Assembly (NCBI GenBank): GCA_004835665.1
Contig: RBKR01000009.1
Coordinates: forward strand, 1,302,001 to 1,366,000
Length of the DNA stretch: 64,000 nt
Direction of reading: 5' to 3'
Origin: Phoma sp. XZ068
Taxonomy: Eukaryota; Ascomycota; Dothideomycetes; Pleosporales; Didymellaceae
Shown: in pieces, positions 31,586 through 42,815 of the stretch
How positions within the stretch are numbered: the stretch's first letter is position 1
Layout: every line of letters starts with the position of its first letter
The notes under the pieces: model-generated
What the model was told of the DNA's origin: nothing
What the model saw: the letters and a program-made list of their open reading frames with translations, nothing else
The model's database searches: none
Made by a program: the position numbers and the translations under genes

Positions 31586-34500
31586 ATGGCTGACGCCCTA
31601 CACCGTCCTGGCCCGCCCTCGACCGCCTCCCACTGGACTCCCACCGACGACGTCCCCAGCACCGGCTTCCCCTACAGCACGCCGGCCTCGACGCCCTCGC
31701 GCCTGCAGTACCTGGCCTACCAGCCAGCGGGCTGCGACACTCCGCCCGCCTCGCCCCCGCTGCGGGACCCCTACCTCCAGCAGCGACATGGACTGAGTGC
31801 CCGACGAGGCCTGCCGCTGAACATGGACACCGCCGTGTCGCCCGCCTACGAGCGCCGCGCCTACAGTCCCGCGCCCTCGGAGAGCCCCACCCTCCAGTCC
31901 ATCGCCCTGCCCTCCCCCAAGTTCCCCCCTCCCCGCCAGCGAGCGCCCTCGCTGCTCCGCCATGCCGCCGTGTCCTCGCCGCAGTACGCACCGATGCCCC
32001 ACAACGACGGCCCTACATCGTCGCCCGTCATGGCACCCGCCATGAGGCGAGACGGCAGCGGGCCTGGCTCTCCAGACCTGCGCGCCATCTTCAACCCTCT
32101 TGCCAGCAACCCCCCCACATCGAATGGCCCGCAATGGGACTCGTCCTCCGAGGACGTGTCTGGCACCATCTCGCCCATTCGAGCTCGTGGCTACACCAGC
32201 TCGTCACAAGCCTCCTTCATCCCCACGCCGCCATTGCGTTCTGTAACCTCGATACCCGACTACGGCCAGTACCGCAATAGTGAGCGGTCGAACCTATCCG
32301 GCACATACAAGCCCAATCGTGGAGTGCCCAACTGGTCTCACTCAGACTACTACCCCCCACCGCCGATTAGACAGCTGCGAAATGAGGAGCCCCGTTTCAG
32401 CGCGAGATCAGGCTACACAAACACTTCCTCAAGCGTCATGGAGCCTAGCACAGAACGAAGCAGTATAGCAACGGCACGCAGCTCCATGGCCAGTGATCGC
32501 CAGAACAGTATTTACTCGAGGGATCAGTCGAGGGACCGCCTACGTGACCGCGACGATTCGCCAGAGACAATACAGACCTCTGAGCTTGCGGAAGAGGAGG
32601 AAGACCTCGATCAGTTCAGCGCTGTCGATGATGTTATCGATGCCTACTGCTACGACGAGGACGTGCGCGGTTACTCAATGATTAGCGAGAAAGCACGAGA
32701 CCCGTCCCCAATGGCTTTGGACCTGGAACCGCCTGAGCTGTCGCAGACTCCGTCCCGTGACAAGGATTCGCTGTCCTCATTCCAATCGTCTGAAAACCTC
32801 AAGCAGTGGGACAACTCTCCAGCATCACCTCTCAACGGCATGACCGCCAAACCTGGGATTAGAAAGCACCGTCTTTCCATTCGCCCACCTTCCGCCACCG
32901 AGCACTCAGACCAGAGCCTGCTTGATGATGATACACAAGGAGGTGCAGAGGGGGGATTGAAGCCGCATCAAATATCTCCAATACAAATCAGCCCTTTCCA
33001 CGCCCCATATACACCAAGAACGATTGAAGCTGTTACAGCCTTGACCAACAAGAAGAACTCAGAGGAGAGGCAACAGTCGAGAGAGGACGTGTCCCGACGA
33101 ATATCGATGACATTGCAGGCGCTGTCCCTCGGCGCACCGAGCACAGTAGTCCAGGCCTCGGACGATGGACTGCCCGCCAGGGTACCAAGTGCCAAGCGAG
33201 CACAAATGTCCGAGATTCACCGCGAGATCGCTGCGCTCCCCCGCCTGCCCATGAACAAATCGCGCATGTCGCGACGAGATTGGGCAGATATCGAGGCGTA
33301 CTCGAAAAGACATTCGAAGAGGCCGAGTACGTCTCGATTGGCATCAACCGAGTTGCTTCAGAAGGTGGACCCCGCGTTGCAGTCACCACCACTGCAGAAG
33401 TCTCAACAATTGCCGGAAGTCGATGAGGACGAAGCTATCCCGCGACGAGCGTCGACTAGCGTTTACGACCGAAAGAGTGGCTTTGGGTTGGACTCATTTT
33501 TGAAGGCAACAAAGACCGCCGAGGCGAAGCTCGCTGCTGCACCGACACAAAATGGGCAGTCTTCAGGAACTGCGCCAGCAGTACGGAAGATGGCGAGTCC
33601 AGCGGAGCGTGATCGCTATGGGTTCAAGAAAGAATCGTTGAACGTCAGCGTACAAGAGCATAACACCTGGGCAGCAAGATATGAAGAACATATCAGCAGG
33701 CGCCGAAATAAGTGGGTTGCATTGATGACGAAACAAGGACTTCCTACGACCGATCCCACCAAGTTTCCTGAGATGAACGAGAAAGTCAAGCGTTATGCTC
33801 GCAAAGGCTATCCTCCGGAGTGGCGTGGAGCGATGTGGTGGTACTACTCCGGCGGTCAGCATACATTGCAGCAAAGAGAGAACATTGGTTTATACGCTTC
33901 GCTAGCGGCGCGAGTCAAGCGCGATGAACTGAACAAGGACGACAAGGATGCCATTGAGCGTGATCTCGATCGCACATTCCCTGACAACATTCACTTTCGT
34001 CCTGAGCCAGCAACCGATCTGCTAGATGGGGAATCAGACGATGAGCCCGCTTTAATCCAAGACCTACGCGAAGTCCTCTCTTGCTTCGCCCTCAACAACC
34101 CGAGCATTGGGTACTGCCAGTCGCTTAACTTTATCGCTGGTCTTCTGCTCCTGTTCCTCAAACAAGACAAGGAAAAGGTGTTCATTCTCCTTACGATCAT
34201 CACACAAAACCACCTTCCCGGCGCCCACGCCCGCTCCCTCGCAAACACGGAAGTCAACGTCCTCATGATGCTTATCAAGGACTACCTTCCCAAAGTCTGG
34301 GCCAGCATCAACGATACCGACCTCATCAACTCCGGCGCAGGCTCCCACGCCCATCCCAATTCGAAGTTCCAACGCCAGCCTACTGTGGCCCTGTCATGCA
34401 CGTCCTGGTTCATGTCCCTCTTCGTCGGTGTCTTGCCCATCGAAACCGTGCTCCGCGTCTGGGATGCGTTCCTGTACGAGGGACCACGGGCGTTGTACCG

Positions 34501-34879
34501 ATACGCGCTTGCCATTTTCAAACTTGGCGAGCCGGAGATTAGGAAGTATCGTCCTGGTGATGGGGAGCTGTTTATGCTTGTTCAAAACCTCCCCAGGACG
34601 TGTATCGACCCAAATATTCTTCATGACTTCGCCTTTGTCAGGAAGGGATTCGGAAGCTTGAGTCAGGGCGTCATCGACCAGAAGAGGATGTTCTGGCGTG
34701 AGCAGAACAAGACTGTTGCGCACCAGAACTCAGTGAAGAGCGCGAGACAGAACAAGCAGGGTCTTGCCGTGCCGACGCATAAGCAAGAGGGGGACGAGAC
34801 AGATGGCGAGAGTGTCCGCCGGGCGATGGGCGGACTGAGAAGAAAAGCGTCACGACGCTTCCGCAGGATGAGGAGCTGA
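31586..34879 (+). CDS. TBC-domain Rab GTPase-activating protein
   Basis: Single exon, 1097 residues. Residues 1-700 are Ser/Pro-rich and probably disordered, with short conserved islands such as RLPMNKSRMSRRDWADIEAY (about 580). The TBC domain spans about 740-1010: GYPPEWRGAMWWYYSGG at its start; DLDRTFPDN with the arginine finger near residue 796; YCQSLNFIAGLLLLF with the glutamine finger near 845; then SCTSWFMSLFVGVLPIETVLRVWDAF. Both catalytic fingers are present, so it should speed GTP hydrolysis on a Rab. The linker and size resemble fungal Msb3/Gyp-type regulators of polarised secretion, although the exact Rab is not clear from sequence. The C-terminus is basic (KASRRFRRMRS). The start is the first ATG in frame after a leader without in-frame coding character. 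Confidence 0.92.
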   Translation: MADALHRPGPPSTASHWTPTDDVPSTGFPYSTPASTPSRLQYLAYQPAGCDTPPASPPLRDPYLQQRHGLSARRGLPLNMDTAVSPAYERRAYSPAPSESPTLQSIALPSPKFPPPRQRAPSLLRHAAVSSPQYAPMPHNDGPTSSPVMAPAMRRDGSGPGSPDLRAIFNPLASNPPTSNGPQWDSSSEDVSGTISPIRARGYTSSSQASFIPTPPLRSVTSIPDYGQYRNSERSNLSGTYKPNRGVPNWSHSDYYPPPPIRQLRNEEPRFSARSGYTNTSSSVMEPSTERSSIATARSSMASDRQNSIYSRDQSRDRLRDRDDSPETIQTSELAEEEEDLDQFSAVDDVIDAYCYDEDVRGYSMISEKARDPSPMALDLEPPELSQTPSRDKDSLSSFQSSENLKQWDNSPASPLNGMTAKPGIRKHRLSIRPPSATEHSDQSLLDDDTQGGAEGGLKPHQISPIQISPFHAPYTPRTIEAVTALTNKKNSEERQQSREDVSRRISMTLQALSLGAPSTVVQASDDGLPARVPSAKRAQMSEIHREIAALPRLPMNKSRMSRRDWADIEAYSKRHSKRPSTSRLASTELLQKVDPALQSPPLQKSQQLPEVDEDEAIPRRASTSVYDRKSGFGLDSFLKATKTAEAKLAAAPTQNGQSSGTAPAVRKMASPAERDRYGFKKESLNVSVQEHNTWAARYEEHISRRRNKWVALMTKQGLPTTDPTKFPEMNEKVKRYARKGYPPEWRGAMWWYYSGGQHTLQQRENIGLYASLAARVKRDELNKDDKDAIERDLDRTFPDNIHFRPEPATDLLDGESDDEPALIQDLREVLSCFALNNPSIGYCQSLNFIAGLLLLFLKQDKEKVFILLTIITQNHLPGAHARSLANTEVNVLMMLIKDYLPKVWASINDTDLINSGAGSHAHPNSKFQRQPTVALSCTSWFMSLFVGVLPIETVLRVWDAFLYEGPRALYRYALAIFKLGEPEIRKYRPGDGELFMLVQNLPRTCIDPNILHDFAFVRKGFGSLSQGVIDQKRMFWREQNKTVAHQNSVKSARQNKQGLAVPTHKQEGDETDGESVRRAMGGLRRKASRRFRRMRS

Positions 34880-35840
34880 GTACTTCCCACAACAACAGAA
34901 CGCCAACACAATAGCATTTCTTTTTATTTTTCACTTCTTGTAACTTTCGTCGGCGAGCGGCGTTTAGCATACACCATCACACATACAGGTGGAAGGCATC
35001 AGGCGTACAAAAGGCAGCGAACTTTGTCGTTCTTGTATAATAATTACCATATACCCTCTTTGTGTGGGATGGAAGGATACCTAGAGTAGCGGGCGGCCAT
35101 AGGCAGGAAGAATGATGATGGCAAGGCCCGGGTAGGACGAACATTGGTACCTAATGACACATGACTTGATGACCTCGACTCATCGTTTCTTCCAATGATT
35201 TTGCATATGCTGTGAAGTCTTGCAAAAGGAGGGTGATTTGTGTTTCGTTTTTCTGGGCCTTGTTGTTTGAAGAGTATTCAGGCTACGTTGACTGACTGGT
35301 CTTACATCGACACCACTACGTCCTATCCCTTCCTCTCCTTGGTCTGCAGTAGTGACACGATTTCAACATATCCGGGTGCTCAACCCCGGTCAATTGAACG
35401 CATGTGTTGTGACAACTACAGCTTCTTAGAGACTGAGATGCACGTGAGTGACTGTTCATGACGCAGGTCCGGTAGGAAAGACTTCACTCTTGATAACACA
35501 GTATATCCGTCTGTCTTGTTATTCCTTTATTACAGCGAGCAGACTCCAGAACGAACAAGTATATCAAGTAAGCGCCAATGCATTGATGGATGATGGTAGG
35601 AATAGGGCATGTAAGATGCGTGGATATCTGATAGGAGAGACAGTATGATGACAAGGAGATGGGATCGTGCCAACAGGGCATGAATGGCGAGTAAATAGCC
35701 TCCGTAGTTCCGGGGTGATTGTATCAAAAATGCCAGCCGATTAACCAAGCGCTAGCCTCCGACCAAATAGGAAAAATTGTAAAATGTGCAACGGGTGCTA
35801 GATGCCTAAGAAAATGAATGTAAAATGTAAAGTGGCGCTT
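34880..35840. other. Intergenic ~1 kb, convergent 3' ends
   Basis: The 3' flanks of the TBC gene (+) and the Sfl1-like gene (-). AT-richer than the genes. Only short overlapping open frames. Confidence 0.6.
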
Positions 35841-37884
35841 TTACTGGATTCTCTTCCTCTTCCGTGGATCCTCGGGCTCGTCTTCGTCTGCTCGCTCAGC
35901 TGTCTCTGCGGGGTTCAAAAGGGAGTGCACGTTGGAGGCCATGCTGGAGCGACGAGTTGGTGGCCCAGGGGTATCAAATCCCTTGAATGGATATCGGGCT
36001 CCAGGCAGTGTCCAGCCGCTATCAGGGTTCAGCGAGGATGACGGACCGTCCGGTGGCGTGCCTTGTCTTGAGGTCCGCCCTCGAGGTCCTCGAGGAAGCT
36101 GGTATGATTCTAGAGCATTGCGAAGTTGCTCGTCGCCGCCACCAATTGGCGCTCTATGTGGTGAAGATGGCCACTGTGTGGAATTGTGACCAGATGCGTA
36201 TGGCGAATGTGTGGTTGGTGGCTGTGGCTGCCAGCCAACAGTGCGTATGTCAGCAGAGGTGTGTCGTCGCTGAAAGTGGTTATATGGAGGAGACGCGCCG
36301 CTGCCGACATTGTTTCCTCCGTTCCCTCCCGGAGCTTGGATCGATGGGGGAGGAGGTGGAGGCGGCAGAGGCGCTTGCTGTGCGGCCGGTGGCCTTGCTG
36401 ACGATGGGGAGTAGTTGCCAGTACCGATGGAGCCATACCGGCGTGGAGAGATTGCAAGGTGCACTGGGACTGGAGGTTTCACAGGCGTTTGTCGCGAGAG
36501 GCCAGCTAAGGATCCTCGCCGTGAGTCTGGGTACTGTTCATGGGGCATCGCGCGGGGTGACAGCGGGGGGCCATTGTTGTCCACGTGCATAAAGTATGGT
36601 TGGCGAGCCGAGGGCGGCTCTTCCGGTTGATCTAAAGTGCGCAGCATTTCGGTGTATCGGCTGATGTCTCGTTGCATCACCGCGACTGGTATTGATAGTC
36701 AGTACTTGGCTGTCTGATAACAAGAGGTCAACGTACTGTTCTTGTGCACAGCATGCTCTGGGTCTGGGACTAGATCCATAATGTGATGGGTCAACTCCTG
36801 GTTCCACTGCAATCTCGTTAGCTACAGCATATGGGGCGTATGTAGAGCTGGTGTACCTGATGGCAGCGCATCATGCCTTCCATCAGAACCGCAGCTTTCT
36901 GGCTGAGGTATGCGCATGTGTCTTCCGATCGTTGTATCTGCGAATGCACATTGTGGAGGTTGTACTCCAAAGCGTTTAGTCGCGACTCGACAGGATCCGG
37001 CATCTGCTGCTCAACAGGCTGCGTAGGCGGTGGACCAGTGGGGATCTTGGGGGTGGAGAACGAGTCTCGGTGTATGAGGGCGTGCCTCGAGGCTCGTCGC
37101 TTGATCTCGCGCAGGCCTACGAGGTCGCCGCGCTTGAAGTTCCCGTTTCCATGCTTGAACTCCCAGAGCGGAGAGTCTGGTGAGCCAGTATGGAAAACGT
37201 CGCTCACTGCTCCATCTTAGCCAAGCTGCTTCGAATTGCAAGTGCGGGCAACCCACCTTTATGGAAACCGTACATGTTCAATTGGCGAACAAAGGACGAA
37301 ATGTTGGTGTGCTTGAAATACGAGCTGCAAGGTATGTCAGCCCTGCACGACACGAGATGGGCTGGGTGGTACGTACGACAGGACTTTTGAAAATTCGCTG
37401 GAGGGCGACATGACGAAGCTTTCGTTTGTGCTGGACCAGGAGATGAGGTGCTGGATGCTCTGGTCCTCGAGCATGCTGCGTGCATGTTAGCATCTGGGCA
37501 CGATTGTCTGGGGCGCACGCACTTGTAGAGCTTGTGTATAAAGGCCGTCTGCACGACCTTGGGCTGCTGTGCGGCGGCGGCAGCACCCACGGCGGGCGCG
37601 GCGCTGGCATTGCCGTTGCTGCTGGGCGTGGTGCCGTCTGCGTCGCCGTTTGCTGCCTGAGCCTGCGCATGTGTCTGGTGGGTCGGGGTGAGGTGTCGAT
37701 CTGCACTCGGCGCAGTCAGGCTCGGGGGGCCCATGGCCGAGGTCGAGGACGGGGTGATGTCCATTGGGTCTCGCGGGGGCGCCAGCGAGGAGCTGGACGA
37801 GGGCAGGATGGGGATGGACCGGTGCATGTTCGGGTTGTGGTCGCCAGCAAACGGGCTGCGGCGAGCTTCCGCGACTGAAGCCAT
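35841..37884 (-). CDS. sfl1: Sfl1-like heat-shock-factor-type transcription factor
   Basis: Six exons on the minus strand: 37884-37523, 37475-37377, 37324-37257, 37206-36857, 36806-36737, 36685-35841 (introns 47-52 nt), 597 residues. Residues 1-105 are Ser/Ala/Pro-rich. The HSF DNA-binding domain runs from about 109: VVQTAFIHKLYNMLEDQSIQ, LISWSSTNESFV, SSYFKHTNISSFVRQLNMYG (recognition helix), GFHKVSDVFHTGSPDSPLWE, and FKRGDLVGLREIKRRASR. A coiled-coil-like segment (ESRLNALEYNLHNVHSQIQ) follows near 245-290. The long tail is Pro/Ser/Gly-rich and ends in DPRKRKRIQ. Several exon junctions cut the DNA-binding domain, so single-frame reading misses most of it. The Ser-Pro tail and the HTGSP motif fit Sfl1/flocculation-suppressor type regulators rather than Hsf1. 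Nuclear. Confidence 0.92.
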
Positions 37885-39212
37885 GGGGTGGAGACGCGGT
37901 GGGGGACAGCGGCGGCGCTGTTGAGGTGTTGGGCTGCTAAGCCAGTAAGGCCCTGGAGCAGCGTGCTGGAGCCGGGGGGCAGACGTGTGCAGCGCAGAAT
38001 TGTTCTGTCAATCCGCAAAACACTGCTCGTTTGGGCTGCAGGGTTCCCGATATAGGGCAGATTGGCGGTGCGGAGCGACAACCGGAGGTGTTGTTCCAGA
38101 AAGGTCGGCAGCGAGGACGCCCGCCGTTGTTCGCCTGCCAGAGTCGGGAGCTACCGAAGAACAGAGGTTTGCCGTGGCGCCGGGTAGCAGCTCGGGAGCT
38201 GGCCTGCAGCACAATGGGCAGTGGGAAGACGTGCGATTATCTACAGCGTCCGCCGTGGGGGATCGAGGGCTCCCACGTATCTGCTACGCGGTGCAAACGA
38301 GCAGGGTGCACGGCGCGTCGCTGATGGCAGGGACTGGCAGCAGCGCTGGTCGCAAAGGGAGCTGCTGAGACAGTGGAGGGCGGGTGTCGCAAAGCTATCA
38401 TCTGTGAAAGGATAGGAGATGCCAGGCACAGGCCATGCGCCGACGCCAGCAGCGTTCCCCTCGACTATCTGGCACAAGCGCAGGTCACTCTCCGATATGA
38501 GGGGGTCGCCGACTGTGCTGCGCGTCGGGAGGCCTTTGCGCAGCCAAGGTCGCCGTGAGCTGGAGGGGCACGATCAAAGAAACCAGATGGATGGCGGTAG
38601 AGACGCCGGGTCTGGGCTTGCGCTTCTTGGGTCGCAGTCAGCAGCTTCGCGACGGCGCCGATGGCAGCTCTGCCGCTTGTTCGTGTGCAGCTTCAGCAGC
38701 TTGCTCACGTTGGCGCAGACGACGGCCGGCTACCTGCGTCTGCAGCAAGTGAAACGGCCGCGGCACTCTAGAACAGTCTTATAACCACCATGCTATAACG
38801 TTTAATGTCTGGCTGCGGGGGCTGGTCGCGTCACAGTTCTGGCAGACAGCTCCTCGTGGCATTTCTGCACTCCAGTGTGCCCTTCACCGTTGCTGCACAG
38901 CAGCTTCATCTCAACAATCGCCACCCTTCGGCACAGTACCCGCTGCAAGCCCTGCTCGGAACATTTCGCGATTGCTGCTGCAGCATGGTCATGTGCCTGC
39001 AGTCGCTGTCCAAAGTACCGGCGCTAGTGGCCACGAGGATGTGGGTTGCCCCAGCTTGTGCTTCTTTGTGGAAGGGAGATCGTCAAAAGGGACCGTCCTG
39101 GAGCGACCGTGCCACACTCGATTAACGTCCCCGAACGTGTCAGATCGGCAAACTCTCTCCTTTGCTGTGAACCCTCCCGTCGCTACGCTAGACGATCTGC
39201 TAGCCGCAAATA
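37885..39212. other. Divergent promoter region ~1.3 kb
   Basis: This stretch lies between the start of the Sfl1-like gene (-) and the F-box gene (+). It is GC-rich with many overlapping short open frames in all phases, which I read as composition artefacts. A long 5' leader of the Sfl1-like gene is expected here. Confidence 0.5.
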
Positions 39213-40889
39213 ATGACGAGCAATGGTTTAGCTGAAGCCTTCACGCAACTGTCAACCTCTGACTCGAGAATAAACTCTCTGGAAGCTTTGATCAAACAGT
39301 TGACGCCATACGAGTGGAGATTCGTTCAGTCTCTCATCAACAAACGAACCTTCCAGTTCGACATCATCGGACGTCTGCCCGTGGAGCTGGTCTCGCACAT
39401 ATTTTCGTTTCTTGACACATGCACGCCATGGCGATTGCAGCAAGTAGGTCAAGTCTCCGTACGATTGTGTCTACTCTAGGCACTTTACTTCGCTCCGTGT
39501 CTAGAGACAGCTGTATTCATAAAATTGGTCTCTGCCTGGTCAAGCCGGCGACCAGAAAGCCCCACAAGTTATAGATCTGCAAATACTAACCGCCTGAAGG
39601 TATCTCGTTTGTGGTTTGAGAAACTCCGGAGCCAGGTAGTACTGAAGACCAGCCTTGACACTTGGTACAATGGATCAATCATTCTTCAAGGTGCCGGCAT
39701 CGACTTCTGCCGGCGTAAAGCTCGAAGCGTTCACGCTTTTCGCCACGCCTCTCAATCAGCTCTGCCAGACAGCAGTTTCAAAATATCGACGGCTTTTGAA
39801 TTGAATCAAGTCCTTGTCGGAGACAACCTAATATGGATTCACCAGGACCGCCGTCAAGTGTGCGTACTGAATATGAGACTATGGACCTTCCGTGTATTAA
39901 ACGGACCGGCCCGCGAAATGATCACAGACATAACCGCATCCGATGAGATAGTGGCATTTAGCACAGTGAGATCGACCATTTATGTTGCCAACTTGAACAA
40001 ACAGGTTCCGTTGAAAAGATTCCACGCTGCCAATATAATTTTCACCGTCACGTGTCGACAACGTACGGTGGGTTGCGTATGCTATCAACCCGAGCATATT
40101 CTTGTATACATCTGGAATTACGACACTCAGCACGGAAGATCATTCAAGATCAGGCTTGACGACCCTATCTTCTCGAAGAGACAGCTGGACCTACAAGCTC
40201 ATAAGTGTACGCTATGTTTGCTTCTCCAACCTGAGTTCGATACCGTTTTACTGTGCATTCTCGACAACTCTTCTCGGCCTTCGGATGACCCCGGGTGCTC
40301 AAGGATACTGCACTATCGATTTAGTTGCGCGGGCGAGTATCTTCACAGTGCCGAACACCCACTCCACAAGTACAACCATAGCATTGCCAGGGGCGCCAAC
40401 ATAGGACTCCACTTCGTTCCGGCCAGTCACGATGGTTTGTTCAGATTGAAGCTCTACGAGCGGCCATTCGCCGCTGCCAACAAGAACATCCCTGTACTGC
40501 AATTCGATGAAAGACTACATACCTTTACGAATTTGGGGGAGGCGGCATTGGGCACGACCAGTCCCGACGAAGAGGGCAAAATAGTGTGGTGGAAAGATAC
40601 TGTTATCGAGGCTGGTACTATGGAGCATGATGTTGTTCACAGGGGCGATACCTCTAATTCTCCCCACGATTCAAACGTGACTCACAGCTATCCACAGCCT
40701 CTGCCTCTGGAAGCCCCGGCCTATGACGATGTGCTCATCAACGATAAGTACATGATACGGTTGTGTCGTAATACCTTTTATATCTATTGCTACGATCACA
40801 CAGTGCAACCACCAACAAATGAGGGTAAGTTGGGTAACGTGGGCTCCTGGGAGGTCATTGACGGGAAATTGGCGAGCTTGAGCGAATGA
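39213..40889 (+). CDS. F-box protein with long C-terminal domain
   Basis: Two exons, 39213-39443 and 39600-40889, joined across a 156-nt intron (GTAGGT..AAG, with a perfect TACTAAC branch site 9 bp before the 3' end), 506 residues. The F-box lies at about residues 47-85: FDIIGRLPVELVSHIFSFLD, then after the splice QQVSRLWFEKLRSQ. The intron cuts the F-box, and the join restores the conserved 'VSrxW' helix. The rest shows repeated beta-strand-like segments (LIWIHQDRRQVCVLNMRLW, RSTIYVANLNKQVPL, HILVYIWNYDTQHGR), suggesting a propeller-like fold. F-box proteins link substrates to SCF ubiquitin ligases. The substrate is unknown. Confidence 0.85.
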
Positions 40890-41300
40890 GTTGAAAGAGC
40901 GTGTAGCACGTGATCGGGCCTGCAAACCTCTGTTTATTCTTGTCAAATCCGAGACTGGGGATCCGATCTCTGTAGCACAAGAGAGCTTTTCATAACTACC
41001 AATCGGAAACGTTTCCAGATAAAGCCTATGAAACTGTCTGTATGTCGGACATGCGACAGGAGTGATGGGTACGACGCTCCATGATGTGTAGATCAAGGCT
41101 TCGAGAAGCTAACGTCTTTCATACTAGCGCGGGGCTGCTTGACCTCTCAAATTTACCCCACGCTCGTCGTCGGCGTGCTCCGCGCCCAAGATTTTTCTTT
41201 TAAATCTCAATATTAGACCACACCGACCAAGATCAATACCTTAGATTTTGTACTTTACCCTTCAACCGTACTTCGCTACATACACGCAACAACCGCAATA
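40890..41300. other. Intergenic, promoter of XPT1-like gene
   Basis: About 410 bp between two plus-strand genes. CT/CA-rich just before the ATG at 41301. No other signal seen. Confidence 0.5.
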
Positions 41301-42181
41301 ATGGTCGAGAAGCTCTACGTCACTTACAACCAGGTACGTACTTGAGCGCACCCTAGTGGGAACTATTATGCGTACTGCACTACGGTTGACTCCACGGTCA
41401 ATGTACTACGACGCCACACGCAACATTGCACCGACCGCGCTTCTCAGAGTCTCAAACGTTTCTGATGCTGCAATGTTGCTCCCAAAGCCAGCGCTACAGA
41501 GAAAAATCACTATTATTGACATACTGACACACCACAGGTGCACAAGCACTGCCAGGATGCCGCGCCCAGAATTCTCGAGGAGTTTAAGCCCAACCTCATG
41601 ATCGCCATCGGCGGCGGTGGTTACGTCCCCGCGCGCATCCTGCGTTCCTTCCTCAAGCGCGACGGCTCGCCCAACATCCCTATCCAGGCAATCGGCCTCT
41701 CCCTGTACGAGCAGCTCGGTGGCTCTGGTGACTCTGACGTCGAAGTCCCCGGCACAAAGGTCACCCGCACCCAATGGCTTGACCTGTCGTCTCTCGAGAT
41801 GGCCAACTTGATTGGCAAGAACGTCCTCATCGTCGACGAGGTCGATGACACAAGGACAACGCTCGAGTACGCCGTCCGCGAGTTGGAGAAGGATGTTGTT
41901 GAGGCGCAGAAGAAGTCTGGACGTACAGGGGAGAAAACCACATTCAGCATCTTCGTGCTGCACAACAAGGACAAGCCGAAGAAGGGCACTCTCCCTGAGG
42001 AGACCCTCAAGGGAAGGTACCTGGCAGCGCAGACTGTCAAGGACGTCTGGATCAACTATCCGTGGGAGGCTATGTACGTTTCTGCCCATTTCAAGGGTCT
42101 TGGCCAGCTGACTAACAAATGTGTAGGGACATTGACGAGCACGACCGCCTGTCTGCCGAGGCCGAGAAGAAGTCGGCTTAA
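41301..42181 (+). CDS. XPT1: Xanthine/hypoxanthine phosphoribosyltransferase
   Basis: Three exons, 41301-41333, 41538-42073, 42127-42181, 207 residues. The first intron is unusually long (204 nt) for this window and follows an 11-codon exon (MVEKLYVTYNQ). Key parts: HKHCQDAAPRILEEFKPNLM, AIGGGGYVPARILRSFLK, IPIQAIGLSLYEQL, and the PRPP-binding loop VLIVDEVDDTRTTLEYA. The last exon encodes MDIDEHDRLSAEAEKKSA. The order and length match yeast Xpt1 and related purine phosphoribosyltransferases, which convert xanthine (and to some degree hypoxanthine or guanine) with PRPP into the nucleotide. Cytosolic purine salvage. Assignment is firm. Confidence 0.93.
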
Positions 42182-42815
42182 TTTCAACTTGATTTGAACG
42201 ATGATGCCAGGAAAATATTAAGGGTGGCGGCTGGTGGAAACAGAAAAGTATCACATTGACGATTTGGCATTTAAGCATTTGCATGCAGGGATACACAGGA
42301 GTTGGCGGACACTGATCTTCAACGACAGTCATTGGGATAATTGGCTTGGAGCCTTACCGTGGGATAGACCTTGAATGGGACGAATATTGATTGAGCTCGA
42401 CCTGTTCCCTGCACATTCATCATTTCTTCGAGACTAATCGGACCTAACCGGGGACTGGTAATACCGTTTCGTGCGCTTGCAAGACAAGGACCTTCACAAG
42501 AAAGCCACCAATTTCAGGTAGGCTTCGCCTCGATCGCGCCTGCTAACCATCAAATGATGCATCCATGTATAGAAAGGTCGCCTCATCCACGACATCTCTG
42601 GACCTACCTACTTACAATATTGCTCTTAGCGAACTGACTTAATACTCATACGTAAACCAGTGTCACGGCCGAAAATGCAACAAATGACATTTATACGGTC
42701 TATGGATTTGGCCAGAAAAAAAAGCACAGTCACCTTCAGCTGCTGCATTTGGAAAATATTCACTTCATTCACGCCTTTTAAATACTAGAAATGGTATCCT
42801 TCCATGTCACACTTT
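42182..42815. other. Intergenic, convergent 3' ends
   Basis: The 3' flanks of the XPT1-like gene (+) and the chitinase gene (-). AT-richer, with no open frame of interest. Confidence 0.6.

Noticed and set aside
37985..38784. Overlapping plus-strand frames of 97-132 codons between the Sfl1-like and F-box genes
   Set aside because: High GC content alone keeps frames open here; there are no motifs, and the frames compete with each other.
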